DNA from: Asterias amurensis
Taxonomy: Eukaryota > Echinodermata > Asteroidea > Forcipulatida > Asteriidae
DNA: 64,000 bases
Reading direction: 5' to 3'
Assembly: GCF_032118995.1 (NCBI RefSeq)
Contig: NC_092661.1
Span: 12,090,494 to 12,154,493 of the forward strand
Shown piece by piece: positions 1 through 12,700 of the stretch. Position 1 is the first letter of the stretch; every line of letters starts with the position of its first letter. Below the pieces are notes generated by a model. That model was not told the origin of the DNA. It saw nothing but the letters and a program-made list of their open reading frames with translations, and did no database searches. The position numbers and the translations under genes are program-made.

Positions 1-123
1 TGGATTCGAATGTCGGCAGAGTGGCTTGCCCGTTCCCAACAGGACACCAGAAGCACTGAGTATACAGAGTTTACAGCACATCTTTGTAGGGTACCAAAAT
101 ACTACAAGGCAGAGGTCTCCTGA
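1..123 (+). other. Open frame at the left edge, possible terminal exon
   Basis: Frame 1 on the plus strand is open from the first base to a TGA at 121-123 (40 codons, hydrophilic, ending KYYKAEVS). It could be the last exon of an upstream plus-strand gene or chance. No family was recognised. The minus strand is also open here, but neither of its frames matches the next expected RARS2 segment. Confidence 0.15.
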
Positions 124-925
124 GAATGAAAGTTGTCTGTCATAAGACAGCATTATTTCCCACCGACATCTACAACTAATTGGAAATTGTATAAAGAAAA
201 CCTCCTAACCCATGTCTCACCAACAACCCAAATGAATTTATCAAATGACTTATACAAACATACATACATAAAACAGAGCATTTATAAAGCGCCTTTTCAA
301 CAGGATCAAAGCCCTGTAAAATTAGCAAACCGATGGAACTAAACTACAACATACTACACTTGATACAATTTTTGTTTAAAGATCTGCTTGAACGAAAATG
401 TCAAGTCGTGAACTTTGCTGAATTTCATTGAAAAGGTTTTCAATGAATAAACAAATCGACTCATATGATTATAAATAAATTTTAATCGTGTAAAAAAAGA
501 ATCATTTTGAATACCCTTATCCAGCGCTTCTCTGAGAAAAACTCTGTTACGCAATTTGTAAAGCCGCTTTGTTGCAGCGTGGCGGTATAACAAAGCAAAC
601 TACAACAAATGACGTCATAGCATTGTCCTTTGACGCGCACCGTCATTGGCAAAAGTGTTTTTAGTTTTTCAAAACCATTAGGTCGGGGCCTGATTTTTTA
701 ATTGATAATTACGAATTCAGAAATCTACACATATCAAAGTTACATTAAAATGGTGAACAAGTGCACAATAAACAAGTTAAAATAGCATTTCTGTTAAAAA
801 CATTCCGCTCAAGTAGCTGTTTAAGAGTTTTCTTGAAAATCAGCAAAGAGTTACGATTTCTGATGGATACTGGGAGCAATAAAACAGAAAGTCTGTTGTG
901 GATAGATGAGGGTGTTCTGACTTAC
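124..925. other. RARS2 intron, no feature seen
   Basis: AT-rich sequence between the left edge and RARS2 exon 7. No coding exon or repeat family was recognised in it. Confidence 0.5.
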
Positions 926-3900
926 GGTATATGTTGAAGTGTATTCCTTAATGCTGAGCTCCCTGAACCGTCTCCATATGCTAAGACACTGGTCATCACC
1001 TTTGAGAACAAAATTAAAGATGATAATAATAAATATTTTTTATTGTTGGATATTTATACTTAAAAAAAAAATTCACGTTTTATTCTTGCACATCAAAGTC
1101 ATAGCAAAACAGCTGAACTTACAATGATAAAAAGTCATACAAACTGACTGCAAAACACATTAGAAAAGAGATACAAAGATGACAATGGGACAAAAATATT
1201 TGGCACAATTATTAATTAAGAAGCCTGGAGGGAAATGGAATGGCACTTTTTCCATACACTGTTAACCCTGTAAGTGTAATGAGGTTCATTATAATGATAG
1301 CACAAAGCTTCCCTTAACATATTACTTGCTGAGGTGCTATAGTTTTTAGTAAAACAATGTCATAAAATACATGTTTGTACGCTTTACATGCTCAAATCTT
1401 TTTTGTCTCAATGAGACAAAAATATTTTGGGACTTGTTTTTCTCATTTCTCAAAAAACTACAGCACCTCAGCAAATAATATTTTAAAGGAAACTTTCTAC
1501 CATCACTATTTTTAAACTGTGTGAGTTTAATGTAAATCTGTGGACATTGTGTTTTGTGTCCTACATAAAGTACCCAGGCATGCTACAATTACTGGTATTT
1601 TGTTTAAACCCAAGTAGACCATGACAATGACCATGGACCAGGACCCAAAACCACACATTTACAATAACACCATATTTTTCAAAAAGTTTAAAAGCAAAAA
1701 ATGAGAAGCAAATGAAATATCAACAATCTCCGGACCGCTATATATCTGCGTCAGACCAACCTTCCTCCATGGCACGTGTGAACCGCTGGGCTTCCTGGTA
1801 TACATCAGGTCTGGTATCTGCCTCTCTATTCACCTGAACGTACACATCAAACAGATGCTGAATCGGGTCAGATGAAAGCTTCTCCTCCGATCCAAACCGT
1901 TGAAAACCCACACCAAGCAATCCTGGTTTAGAGAGGAAAATGGCATTCACAGAAAGAAAATAAACTCCTGCCCCCTCAAAAATAAAATGCCGTAATCAAC
2001 TGCCATTTTTTCTCCCTTAAAGGCAACACTATCGATAATTACTCAAATCAATTGGCATAAAAACTTACTTGGTACTGAGCAATGGAGAGCTGTTGATAGT
2101 ATACAACATTAAATGAAACAGCTCCCTCTGAAGTAACACAGTTTTGAGAAAGAAGTATTTTCCACCTTAATATTTGAATTTTGATTTCAAGACCTCAGAA
2201 TTAAATTTTGAGGTCCCGCAGTCAAGTATCTGAAAGCACAAATAGTTCAAATAGTTTCTTCCATTTTCTTCCATTGTTATCTCCCAACTTCGACGCCCAA
2301 GTTTGTTATTTTTTGCATATGTTGAGAAACACCAAGAGAGAATACTGATCTTTGACAATTACCAATAGTGTCCAGTGTCGAGAAATGTTGACAGAAAGGT
2401 TGACAGAATGCATACAGAGAGAAACAGGCACTGTAAACTATTACAAAGTGTTGAAATGACAAAACAAGTAAACCCTTTCTGGGTCTCTCTTGACAACGCT
2501 ACTTGCTAAACGTAATTTTGAGTTCTTTTAGGCACGTGAGTGCCGCGAGTTTCGGCCACTCAACGAAATGTCTGCTCCCTTTCAGCAATGAGAGTAAAGC
2601 TTCTGTCACCAGGCTTTGCTGTGGGTACGTGTGAAAGACAGACGAAAAGAGTTAGAGCTACATGTAGACGTAAAGAGTTAGAGCTACATGTATAATGTAG
2701 GTTTGGTCTTGAGGAGGTGCAGGCCTTGTACTTCACAGAGGCAAGGGAGGCCATGACCTTTGTTGCCCTGGTCTTGGCCTTGGTAACCCTTAAAAAGTTT
2801 CCACAAGACTTTCCAATGGAAGTGCCCTTTTCAAAACGAAAATGGCCTTGCCCTCTCAACGAAAAGTTCCAGGCCTGGAGCTAGGTGTAGGTGTAACGCA
2901 AAAAGCAGGATTGTCATTTACTACTTTTTTCTTCTTTTTTCTATGCAAGTCGCCTGACACACAAGGCCTGAAGGCCACTTCAAGGTGTGGGCTACAATTT
3001 TTTTTTTCCAGAGGCCGTTGCCACCTACTCCTAGGGCTGAAACAGGGTTACCCCTTTCACAGTCCATGCGAATGTAGGCTTGGGTATCATCAATTCGAAG
3101 CCTGGCCGGTAGAGCAGAAAGCACTACCTCCCCAATTTACTACACGACATGAGCTTTTTCTAAAGTCTTACCGAACTGCACTCCCCAGTCTCCAAGATAG
3201 TTCACCCTAGTCACGTTGTGGCCCAGGGCGCTATGCAAATTAGCTATGCAGTTCCCTATCAAAGTTGACCTCAGATGACCAGCGTGGAACGGCTTGGCAA
3301 TGTTTGGAGAACTGAGAAAGGAAAAATAACCTATGTTGCTTTAAATCTTTGAGATTAAATTTTAGATTAAATCTAAACATTTTTGCACGGGCAACGGTTA
3401 TTAAGTAAAAAAACCTTCGCCAACTTTCTTTTTGATAGAATTTTCAGAGGCTTCGCATTCTCTTGTTCACTAAAACTTTACAACAGTATTTCGAACATTA
3501 AGGTTAGTAACTAGGATCAACATTTTCGGTAAAGTATAAGTTGAAGTGATGGCAATTCTATCTCATACATGTATATTAACCCTTTACAATTGCCTCTGCG
3601 GCAAGTAATCAGGCCTGCACATATTGCCACCACGCACAATTTGACTAAGGACCTTTTTCACATCAACACAATCTTTGACATGTTTCCCGCCTGCAGTAGT
3701 GATAACAAATACTGAATCTTCTTGCACCAAAAAGGGTCCGGACTGTTTTATTTGATAATACAGTACACTGGTTTGAATGGAAACATAAATAAGATGGCTG
3801 CCCCCACGACTAAGCCTGGGCGACTATAAAATTCAATACTCAACTAGTCACGCCTTAAATAGTCGCCATTTTGACACTACCTGCGACTAATAATGCATAT

Positions 3901-6900
3901 TATTTGCACTGAAAGGATTGAAGGATTGTGATACCATACTGATGTCTGATTGTGTTTCTTTAGTCAATTTTGTTGTCATGAATGGTTGTGAGCAACACAA
4001 TTGGTTCACCAAGCAGGAACTCGTGACTATTTTTTGCAGTAGTCGTGGCGGCACGACTAACCAATTAGTTGAAGAAAGGTAGTCGCCTTAACAATCAGTA
4101 GTCCCGACTTTGACACTAGTCGCACAAGTCACCCAGGCTTAACCACGACACAAAGGACTGTACCAACCTGTACTCAATAATGACCCTGTCTTCCTGCCTG
4201 TCCTCCCACGGCTCTGGAGTGACTCCGTACTGCCGTCCTTCTGTTTGTACCTGTTCCAACACCTTCTGTACCATCACTGATGGATTGACCTCAAAGGTCA
4301 CCAATCCACGCCCAGCCACATGGATGTGATGTATGTGGGCTGGACAGGCAATCTGGTGGATAAAAGATTCACATGGTCCTATTGTTTTATCCAAACCTCA
4401 CTTAGAAATAATTTTTTGTATAGCTCATGCTTTCTCTATCTTGCCCACCCTCATCACCCTGAGTAAATTAACTACCAAAGACGAGATATAAGACGAGTTT
4501 TCTTGTAGTCGTATCCCTTAAAGACACTGGACACTATTGGTAATTGTCAAAGACCAGTGTTCTCACTTGGTGTATCTCAATATGCATAATTAATGACAAA
4601 CCTGTGAAAATTTGAGCTTAATCGGTTGTCGAAGTTGCGAGATAATAATGAGAGAAAAAAGACCCTTGTTACACGAAGTTGTGTGCTTTCAGATGCTTCA
4701 TTTCGAGACCTCAAATTCTGATACTCTGAGGTCTTGAAATCAAATTCGTGGAAATTCACTTCTTTCTCAAAAACTACATTACTTCAGAGGGGGCCGTTTC
4801 TCACAATGTTTTATACTATCAACCGCTCCCCATTACTAATTATCAAGTAAGATTTTATGCTAATTAATAATTGTTTTGAGTAATTACCAATATTGTCCAC
4901 TACCTTCAAGGTGACCCATGGCTGCTGCTTCCCAGGTTGTAGCTTTAACTTGTGAGTGATCCCTGGCTAATGGCAGTTAAAGGCAGTGGACACTATTGGT
5001 AATTACTCAAAATAATTATTAGCATAAAGCCTTTCTTGGTGATGAGTAAAACATTGTGAGAAACGGCTCCATCTGAAGTGCCATAGATTTTGAGAATGAA
5101 GTAATTTTCAACGCATTTGATTTTGAGACCTCAGATTTAGAACTTGAGGTTTCGAAATCAACCATCTAAACGCACACAACTTCGTGTGACAAATGTGTTT
5201 TTTTCTTTCATTATTATCTCGCAAGTTCGATGACCGATTGAGCTCAAATTTTCACAGGTTTGTTATGTTATGCATATTTTGAGATATACCAACTGTGAAG
5301 GCTAGTCTTTGACAATTACCAATAGTGTCCACTGCCTTTTTAAGTGTGGCTTCTGACTGGCACCCCAAATAAGCATTTTGACAAAATAGGGAGACTGCCA
5401 ACATAGGGCTTTAATAATGGCTCCTTTGGAAGAGCACCAAGAATTCACGGTTGCAGAAAAAGTATGCCATGATTTGAAAAATGAAATTAATTCCACTATT
5501 CCAAATTGTTAGTTCTTGAAGTCAGGAAGTAGAAAGCTCATGACAAAAATGATTGGATACACATGTACATGTAAGTATTTCTTTTCTGATAAATCAAAGA
5601 AGGCAGTGATGTTGACAAAAATAAGAGCGAGGTGTGCACTGCAGGAAACAACAATGTGGGTTGCCTTACAACTAAATAGATTGGGTGAAACATTGTTCAC
5701 CGAGTTCCAATTTAAAATTCTACATGTTTGTTAAATATCACCTTGGATGCAATTTCTCCAGTGAACCTTTGCAACCCATCCGATGAGCTGCCATTTTTTG
5801 AAGAGGAGTTTTTCTGAAATATAGACTTCAGTGACAGACCGTATTCCACGACAGGTCTACAAAACATATAGGAAAACAATTGGAAAGAATTTTAATACAT
5901 TACCAGTTTTGTGAATTTGTGCGGTAAGAATGGATACTACTTTTTGTAATTCTTGTGAAAATCTTTGGGTACTGTCCGGACGAATGATGTAGGGTTTATG
6001 ATTATCGCAACTAGTTAAACACAGGCCTGGAATTTCGTCTTCAAAAGAGCAAGGCCATTTTCATTTTTTAAAAGGCCATCTATAGTGTTAAAATGTCTAT
6101 TGAGAATGGGAAACTTTTAAAGGGGCTCGAACGAAGGTCAAAACCCAGGGCAACTAATTTGACCACAATAATGTAGCTTGGGAAATCTCACCTTCTCTTG
6201 GTAGCAGGCAGTGGTGATATTAGTGGAAGAATACTGTTTTCATGGTAACCTGTTGCCTTGGCAACCTACAATACAATGAAGAAATAAGACAAAAATAACA
6301 GGTCATGATTTCATCAATTCAATCACCTCGAATATGGAGGGCGGAGGGCACTTAAAAAAACTCAAACACATTTATGAACAATGTAGACCTTTTCGCAAAT
6401 ACCACATGTGCAAGCGCTAATTGTTGAATATGGTGCGTGCTGGTCTAGTTGCGATAACGATCATAACATAACCCTCGACGGAAGGAGGGTATCGCCACTA
6501 ATGCTGGTCTAGCTAGTGATCAAACATGATCGCAAGCTAGACCAGCATGCACCTTATTCCATGCCTAGCGCGCATACCATGTATTTGCGATAATGTCTAA
6601 AAGAAAACTGTAAATAAAAACATACAAACTTGTTAAATATATGGTCGCCGGACTGTGTTAAGAAATAGTGTAAATGTTGGGCGCAATCCGTCAATCTGCG
6701 CGATCAACCGATCGTGCTGCGCTATCGACCGATTTTGCTGCACTATTGAAAGATCATCCCCTATTGGTCGCGCAGCAATCGGTCGATCGCGCAACAATCG
6801 GTCAATGGCGCAACAATCGGTCAATGGCGCAACAATTGGTTGATCGCGCAACATGCGGCAACGAACATGCGTATCCTATAATCCTGCCACAACTTTTTCC

Positions 6901-7465
6901 TTTGTTTAATTAATGAAATAAAACATTTTTATAATTTTTAGTAGGCCCCCTACTTCAAAATAAATATAGTATTTTAAGTGAAAAAGTGGAAAAGTGAAAA
7001 AGTGGTGGCAGGACACTGAAGTTTTCTGAGAACATCTAGCAAATCAGCTAGAACAGGCTTTGAAATTGGATAACATTTTAGAAGGAAAAAGAAGCTGTAT
7101 GTAAGCCCCTCCCCCTCCTCATTCATATAGTAATTTGATACTACTCCCAGAACTATGCGGTTTCGTTCCGCGGGAGACGATATTAGTCGATAGCAGAACC
7201 GTCTCCCGTACGGGAGACGATAGGCTAATAATAGCGGAACGAAACCGCATAGTTCTAGGAGTACCTCCTTCCCACACAGGCCACTCAGTACAGTGCCTTA
7301 CTTAAACACTGTTGTTATTAAAAAATAAGTTTTCAGAAAAAAACAACCTGGTGAAAAGGTCTACACTAACTCTAAGTCTAATAACATTGAACCGAGACGT
7401 CAACGGAGAAAATCAAATAAATGTATTACCTGAAGAGCTATTTGTCGTCTGAAAAATGATGCCAT
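926..7465 (-). CDS. RARS2: Mitochondrial arginyl-tRNA synthetase, 5' seven exons (3' end outside window)
   Basis: Charges tRNA-Arg with arginine in mitochondria (class I synthetase). Coding exons in gene order: 7430-7465, 6192-6265, 5742-5856, 4168-4352, 3172-3311, 1761-1922, 926-999. All have GT/AG borders and compatible phases, giving 262 codons of an expected ~580. The start gives [12 protein letters not shown], a basic presequence-like N terminus resembling human RARS2. Exon 5 carries the HIGH-type signature in [10 protein letters not shown] (about residues 146-149), followed by [11 protein letters not shown]. Exon 6 has [11 protein letters not shown] and [12 protein letters not shown], exon 7 [15 protein letters not shown], all close to the mitochondrial rather than the cytosolic enzyme. 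The KMSKS-region and anticodon-binding exons are not in the window. The gene is divergent from SOD1, with 2.26 kb between start codons. Introns hold several repeats but no second gene. Confidence 0.93.
2018..2383 (+). repeat. TTAA element, family 1, degenerate copy
   Basis: Starts TTAAAGGCAACACTAT and ends AATAGTGTCCAGTGTC, with the family core (CTCCCTCTGAAGTAAC). The central arms are partly deleted. It lies in the RARS2 intron just upstream of exon 6. Confidence 0.75.
2700..2885 (-). repeat. CAGGCCTG-type dispersed repeat
   Basis: Contains CCAGGCCTGGAGC, GGCCTTGCCCTCTC, CCACAAGACTTTCCAATGGA and GCAGGCCTTGTACTTCAC. The same ordered blocks recur at five other places. Confidence 0.7.
4507..4912 (-). 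repeat. TTAA element, family 1
   Basis: Terminal repeats TTAAAGACACTGGACAC and GTCCACTACCTTCAAGG, with the central GAGACCTCA/TGAGGTCT hairpin. Inverted relative to its neighbour at 4977. Confidence 0.85.
4977..5344 (+). repeat. TTAA element, family 1
   Basis: TTAAAGGCAGTGGACAC at the left and GTGTCCACTGCCTTTTTAAG at the right. It lies 65 bases from the copy at 4507-4912 in opposite orientation, both within one RARS2 intron. Confidence 0.88.
6022..6160 (+). repeat. CAGGCCTG-type dispersed repeat, partial
   Basis: ACAGGCCTGGAATTTCGTCT, AGCAAGGCCATTTTC and a later GGAAACTTTTAAAGGGGC match the family order. Confidence 0.6.
6384..6601. repeat. Family 4 inverted-repeat element
   Basis: TAGACCTTTTCGCAAATACC and the complementary TATTTGCGATAATGTCTA, with an inner GTGCTGGTCTAG/CTAGACCAGCA pair, in a RARS2 intron. 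Confidence 0.78.
6687..6855. repeat. Short tandem array with inverted start
   Basis: Units around GGTCAATGGCGCAACAATC (19 bases) repeat at the right; related units (GATCAACCGATCGTGCTGCG) run in the other orientation at the left. Confidence 0.75.
7142..7263. repeat. Family 10 palindrome
   Basis: TACTCCCAGAACTATGCGGT and ACCGCATAGTTCTAGGAGTA ends with inner GGGAGACGAT arms, 122 bp, in RARS2 intron 1. Confidence 0.85.
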
Positions 7466-8030
7466 TTGGTGTGTTTTCGGCACATTTCAAGAAGTTCAAA
7501 CTTTAAAACTTCGCGCAAACTCCAGATACATGTAGGAAGTCCGAACTACAGAAGTTAACAGCATGTTCAGCATGCAGTAGTAGAGACGTCTAGGTCCATG
7601 ATTATTTTACTTTGGCACCAGACTTTATAAAAGATCCACAGTTGTTCATCTTTTAGTCCTCAATGGGGGCCCCATTGATATCTGATATATTATTCCGTTT
7701 CATCATTCAAATAAGTTGGAATTTTCGATCTAACAAGTGTTAAAACAAACCTAGAACCTATAAAAAAAGTAAAATATTCAACAGACTGAAGTGAGTACCA
7801 AATTTAGGCCCAACACAAAATTTGGTGCTCGCAAGAAAGACCGTCAATGACCGTCAAAGACAGCGCGAAGGGATTACCGAATTCTCCTGAAATTGAAATA
7901 CTTTCATTGAAAACGTGCGCAATTTTATTTTGTTTCTTAACATGTGTCTTTCTATTAACTCAAATCAGGGCTGCCACTTATTCAATGTAATTCATAGTAT
8001 CCCGTTCAGCCGAACTATTCAATAACTGAA

Positions 8031-9200
8031 CCATGAGTCATCCTGGCATGTCCCATGTTATCCGAATTAAAGGCAGTGGACACTATTGGTAATTACTCAA
8101 AATAATTAACTTCATAAAACCTTTCTTGGTGACGAGTAATGGGGAGCGGTTGATAGTATAAAACATTGTGAGAAACGGCTCCCTCCGAAGTGACGTAGTT
8201 TTCGATAAAGAAGTAATTTTCCACGAATTTAATTTCGAGACCTCAAGTTTAGAACTTGAGGTCTCGAAATCAAGCATCAGAAAGCACCGACTTCGTGTGA
8301 CAAGGGTGTTTTTTTCTTTCAATATTATCTCGCAAACTCGACGACCGATTGAGCTCAAATTTTCACAGGTTTGTTATTTTATGCATAGGTTGAGATACAC
8401 CAAGTGAGAAGACTGGTCATCGACAATTACCAATAGTGTACATTGTCTTTAAAAGGTTTTAGGGCGACTTCCGCACACTTTTTGATAGCGAAGAACAATA
8501 GGCGGGTTTGCTCAGAAGCGATCTCAATTACAGCCTTCCCTATGGGAATTTTGTGCACAGCTGAGCTGTCGGACATAAAAACAAAATTTACAACGGGTTA
8601 ATTTGATCCCGCGCTCAATGTTAACAAGTTTTGCACATTCGGATGGCCATTTGTATATACAACTTAACGATTTTCAAGGCGGTGCCCAGCGGCCAGGGAG
8701 TTGACCCGCTACCCCTCCCTAGCGGCGCATGAACTGTTTGTATATGGTCCATCAAACACACGGTACGGCACTGTGACGAATAGAAAGACAAAAATATTCA
8801 CTCGAAAAATGGCCCCGGCGAAACTCGGCCAAACTCTTCAAATCTAGAACTAAAATTGCTAGTGAGACGCGCAGTTTGTATACCTGAGTCATCCTGGCAT
8901 GTCCCTACCCTGCATCCGACTTTCAAAGGTTTAGGGCGGCTTCCAGACTTCTTGATACCGAAAATTACAAGTAGGCGGCTGCTCCGAAACGATCTCAACA
9001 AGTCTCCCTATGGGAATTTTGTGCATAGCTGTCGGAGAGAAAATCAAAAGTTACAACGGGTCAAATCGACCCCAAATCATTGCTCAATCTAAACACGTTT
9101 GGCACCATTGGATGCACATTTTCAAGGGCTTTCCTCTTGTACAAAACTTAGTGCTATGAGGATTTTCAAGGCAAGGCAAGCGGCCAGGGAGTAGTCCCGA
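8031..9200 (+). repeat. Diverged direct duplication
   Basis: 8031-8710 (minus the TTAA element) and 8884-9200 share GAGTCATCCTGGCATGTCCC, TTTAGGGCG, CCCTATGGGAATTTTGTGCA, TTACAACGGGT and GCGGCCAGGGAGT in the same order. Confidence 0.85.
8068..8453 (+). repeat. TTAA element, family 1, with probable empty site nearby
   Basis: Full-length copy (TTAAAGGCAGTGGACAC ... GTACATTGTCTTTAA) with a central hairpin around GAGACCTCAAG/CTTGAGGTCTC. It is inserted in one copy of a local duplication; the other copy near 8913-8930 lacks it. Confidence 0.92.
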
Positions 9201-9567
9201 CACCAAAAATTGGAGCGTTTAATGCAGGATAGGGCGGGCCATGGCCAAGAGATACGCAATTTCTTCCCTGATTAAATTAATTGGGCTGAGATAGGAGTAA
9301 CACGTTGGGGCGCTAATTTGATATAGCCAGAGGTATGTGAAACAGATTTATGGAATAAAACATAAAATATTTTCCAGTTAAAATGGAACTCTTGACTTTT
9401 GTATTTGCCCATACCTCATGCTTGTCGCGTTTGCTGTTCAGCAAGTGACGGTCTTTGACGTAATTCTAAATTTGGTAAATTTGGTGCTCATCACCAAGTT
9501 TTGTATTGGGCCCAAATTTGGTGCTCATTGTGCATTTACAGCTAGCGCCCTCTGTAGCTAGATTTGG

Positions 9568-9612
9568 CCAATGGTAAAGCATGCGAAAGAGCTCGAGCGT
9601 CTTGTATAAAAG
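9568..9612 (+). promoter_or_regulatory. SOD1 core promoter: CCAAT and TATA boxes
   Basis: CCAAT at 9568-9572 and TATAAAAG at 9605-9612 lie 112-156 bases upstream of the SOD1 start codon. Spacing fits transcription starting near 9635-9640 and a 5' UTR of roughly 85-90 bases. The start site is inferred; the two boxes are seen. Confidence 0.6.
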
Positions 9613-9723
9613 GCTAGCCCATCTCCCTGTACTTTGCAAATTGTTGTGTGACTCGGCGAAAACACATCCAGCAGTAAAGCTTTCATTTCTGTGTGATTTG
9701 TTAGCCATTCTAAACTAACCAAA

Positions 9724-12700
9724 ATGTCACTGAAGGCAGTTTGCATGTTGCACGGTGAGGCTGTATCAGGACAAGTGTTTTTCGAAGAAACTGTAAGTAG
9801 TACAACCAAGAGGAATTTATGGTTTTAGTAAGGTCTTTTTTCAACAACACACATGATGTACCGCCTGCACAACACTAGCCCTTGCTTCCTAATACTAAAA
9901 AATAGGCCGGCCAGGCGGGTCATATGCGAGGGGCCGGGGATCAGTGGAGCATGCAGCCGCACGCCTCATCACAATCTCCCTTTGACCATCTTTGACCAAC
10001 ACCATGCGTTGTCCATGGTTTTACCATTTTTATAGCTCCATGGTTTGACTGAGAAAAGTACATTGTTTTCTATTGATGTTGCTTAGTAATACTAATAGTA
10101 TTGATATAGGAAGGAAGGAAGGAAGACTTGGAACTCTACGTTGCTATATTTATAATTATTGTATTGTAATAAAACAAAGTGGCCACTAATTTATGATGAG
10201 TTATCAGCGCAAACAATGTAAACTTGTGGTCAGACATGTATTGTATTTTCCCCATGTCAGACAGTAGTGGAGAGAGTTGAGTCTCATTTACATGTAACAG
10301 TTTGTGTATGTCAATATAAACCACAAGTTTGTGTATGTGTGTGAAACTGTAAAGAAAGCTTGTGTGGTAACAATAATAATAATAATCATAATAATGAAAC
10401 AGCACTTTAATAGCGCTTCACACAACAGTCACGAAGTGTTTTACAAAAATTAATGAGTAAACATGTAAGTTTTCAGCAGATGTTTGAAAATGTTCTCGTT
10501 CGGAGCAGTTCTGATGTTGTGCGGTAAGTTGTTCCAGAGTGAGGGTGAAGAATATGAGAGCGAGCGGTGGCCATAAGACATCGTGCGAGTGATGTATGGG
10601 ACTAGTTGAGAGGTAGAGCTGGAGCGGAGGGTACGGTGTGGTATGGATGAAGGAGTTCTTGGAGATAATGAGGTGCGGATTGGTGAAGAGATTTGTATAT
10701 TAAACATGTACATTTGTAATACCTCCAATGGTGGATGCACTCTCGACGGTTTGTTGTTTGTGTAGACCTCTGGTCCAAAGAAAATGATGATGATCATCAG
10801 GAGGATAAACAAGAGTTACAATTAGGCCTATCACAACCAAGAACCAACATGACAGACATTTGTTGGCTGGACAAAAACAAATACATTATGACATTGACAA
10901 ACTGTTTTGTTTGGACACTGTTCACATTTCATGTATTTTTTTAATGTTTTTTTATTGTGGTCATTTAACGAGCCTTCGAGAAACACTCTCCTAGAAAAGG
11001 TTGACACAATTGCGTCATTTTTTTTGTATGATAGGGGGGCAGCGTCAAGGTAAGCGGAGAAGTGACTGGTCTAACTCCAGGGAAGCATGGATTCCACGTT
11101 CATGAGTTCGGAGACTACACCAGTGGTTAGTGGTACTAATTGTTAATTTTGAGGTTTTGCACTAACAGAATGAGTTAAATTATTTGTTGATGCTCAATAT
11201 TTCTTTGTCCTTATCAAATGGTTGCCTTCAGTTGAATGAAGGCCTATTATTAAACTTCTTGGGGAAAAAAAAAATTGAAAAAAAAAAAATCCCAATCCAT
11301 TATCAAATCATGGAATAGTTTGTTTGTAGTTTTGACTTTGTGAATGTCACAGTTGCACTTATATAAGGTTTATTCCGCTGTAGTCTCTTAGTGGAACAAA
11401 CCTCATAGTACGATATAGAAAGGTTTGCAGTAACACCATGTAATAACTATCTCTAATGATTTGGGGTGGTTCTGAAAAGAACTGTTGGTTCCTACAATCC
11501 TCATAGTAGTTCTTGGAGTAAGTAAATGCTAACTAAGGACTTACACAAATTTTGCAGCCTAGCAGGTTCCCAGCATGTACTGATGATATTACATGACTTT
11601 GTATTCATTTAAGGATGCACCAGCGCAGGGAGCCACTTCAATCCATTTGGAAAGGTACACGGTGCACCGGAGGATGAAGTGAGGTCAGTTTTCTGTTCCG
11701 ATCTCCTCTTAGTGTCGGAATGTTCTGGTTAACCCCACTTCCAAATCCTCAAAGATAAACTATCCCCTTTAAACTGATATTCTGAGCAGGCCTACGTGTA
11801 GGCAGGTTTAGCAAATGGTAGCGGTTAACGTTGGGTTTAATTCAGGGAACAGAGGCAAGATGTTGAAGAAAACAGTTGGTAGGCATCCAGCATTCATTCC
11901 TGGACATCGAGAGCTACTCTGTACAAAAACAAAATTAACACAGATGCTTGCATGGATTCACTCCAGCTAACTTGTAAATTGAGCAATGAAAAACACTCGG
12001 TTTCACTTGTTTTCTGAAATTGTTTTTGAGATAGGTTAAAAAGCAGGATGATCATCCCTTAAGGTCTACCAGCTTGAGTGGAAGAATTGTTGCCAATGAT
12101 AATTACCCCTGTCCCCTCCCACTTTGTGAGGAACAAGACAATAACATCTTAACGACAACTTTCTTTCTCACCAGGCATGTGGGCGATCTTGGCAACATTG
12201 AGGCAGGGGAGGATGGCAAAGTAGCCCTGGCCATCACCGACAAGGTGATTCAAATAAGTGGACCAAACTCCATCATTGGCCGTGCTGTGGTGGTAAGTAA
12301 TAGAAATACCAAAGCGAAAGCCAACAGTAGGAATTGTAAATTATTCTCTCCTCCTGCACAACTGGCACATGCCACAAAATACCACACGAGACAAAGTCAA
12401 GGGGTACACAAGCCTGGAAGGTATGGTTCTTTGTGCCAGTCTGCCAGTACATGCACTCTCGTTCTGACCTGGCCCTTGCCACAAAATACCACAGGAGACT
12501 GTAGATAGTACAAAAGCCATGGGGTTATCCTGATAATACCAGCCGTACAAACCCATGCACCCAATGCTAGCCTGGAAGGTATGGCAATATGCGGCAGTCT
12601 GTGGTACCACTTAACGGCAATCTGTATAGGTATTTTTAATCGTTAAGCAGAGAAACTGTCCAGACTATATTTTCATCATGCAATGAAGCAACTTGCAAAA

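Larger units (their letters stand above)
7796..9530. repeat. Inverted segments bracketing the SOD1 upstream region
   Basis: 7796-7866 (ACCAAATTTAGGCCCAACAC then GACCGTCAAAGAC) is present in inverted form at 9445-9530 (ACGGTCTTTGACG then TTGGGCCCAAATTTGGT). The outer boundaries were not resolved. Confidence 0.6.
7466..9567. other. RARS2-SOD1 divergent intergenic region
   Basis: Holds the 5' flanks of both genes, inverted segments at 7796-7866 and 9445-9530, a diverged direct duplication (8031-8710 and 8884-9200) and a TTAA element inside one copy. No RARS2 TATA box was noticed. Confidence 0.5.

Noticed and set aside
1..124. Minus-strand frames at the left edge as RARS2 exon 8
   Set aside because: The next expected segment (after KEYTSTYT) should resemble KRLGVYFDEYSGE; none of the three frames does.
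8083..8407. Open frames on both strands within the TTAA element
   Set aside because: The same frames recur with shifts in other copies of the repeat (18522, 26586, 43263, 52831, 54517); they follow repeat sequence, not a conserved protein.
10450..10812. Host gene in SOD1 intron 1
   Set aside because: The frame matches the C-terminal block of LINE reverse transcriptases and ends in a microsatellite tail, so it is a retrotransposon fragment.
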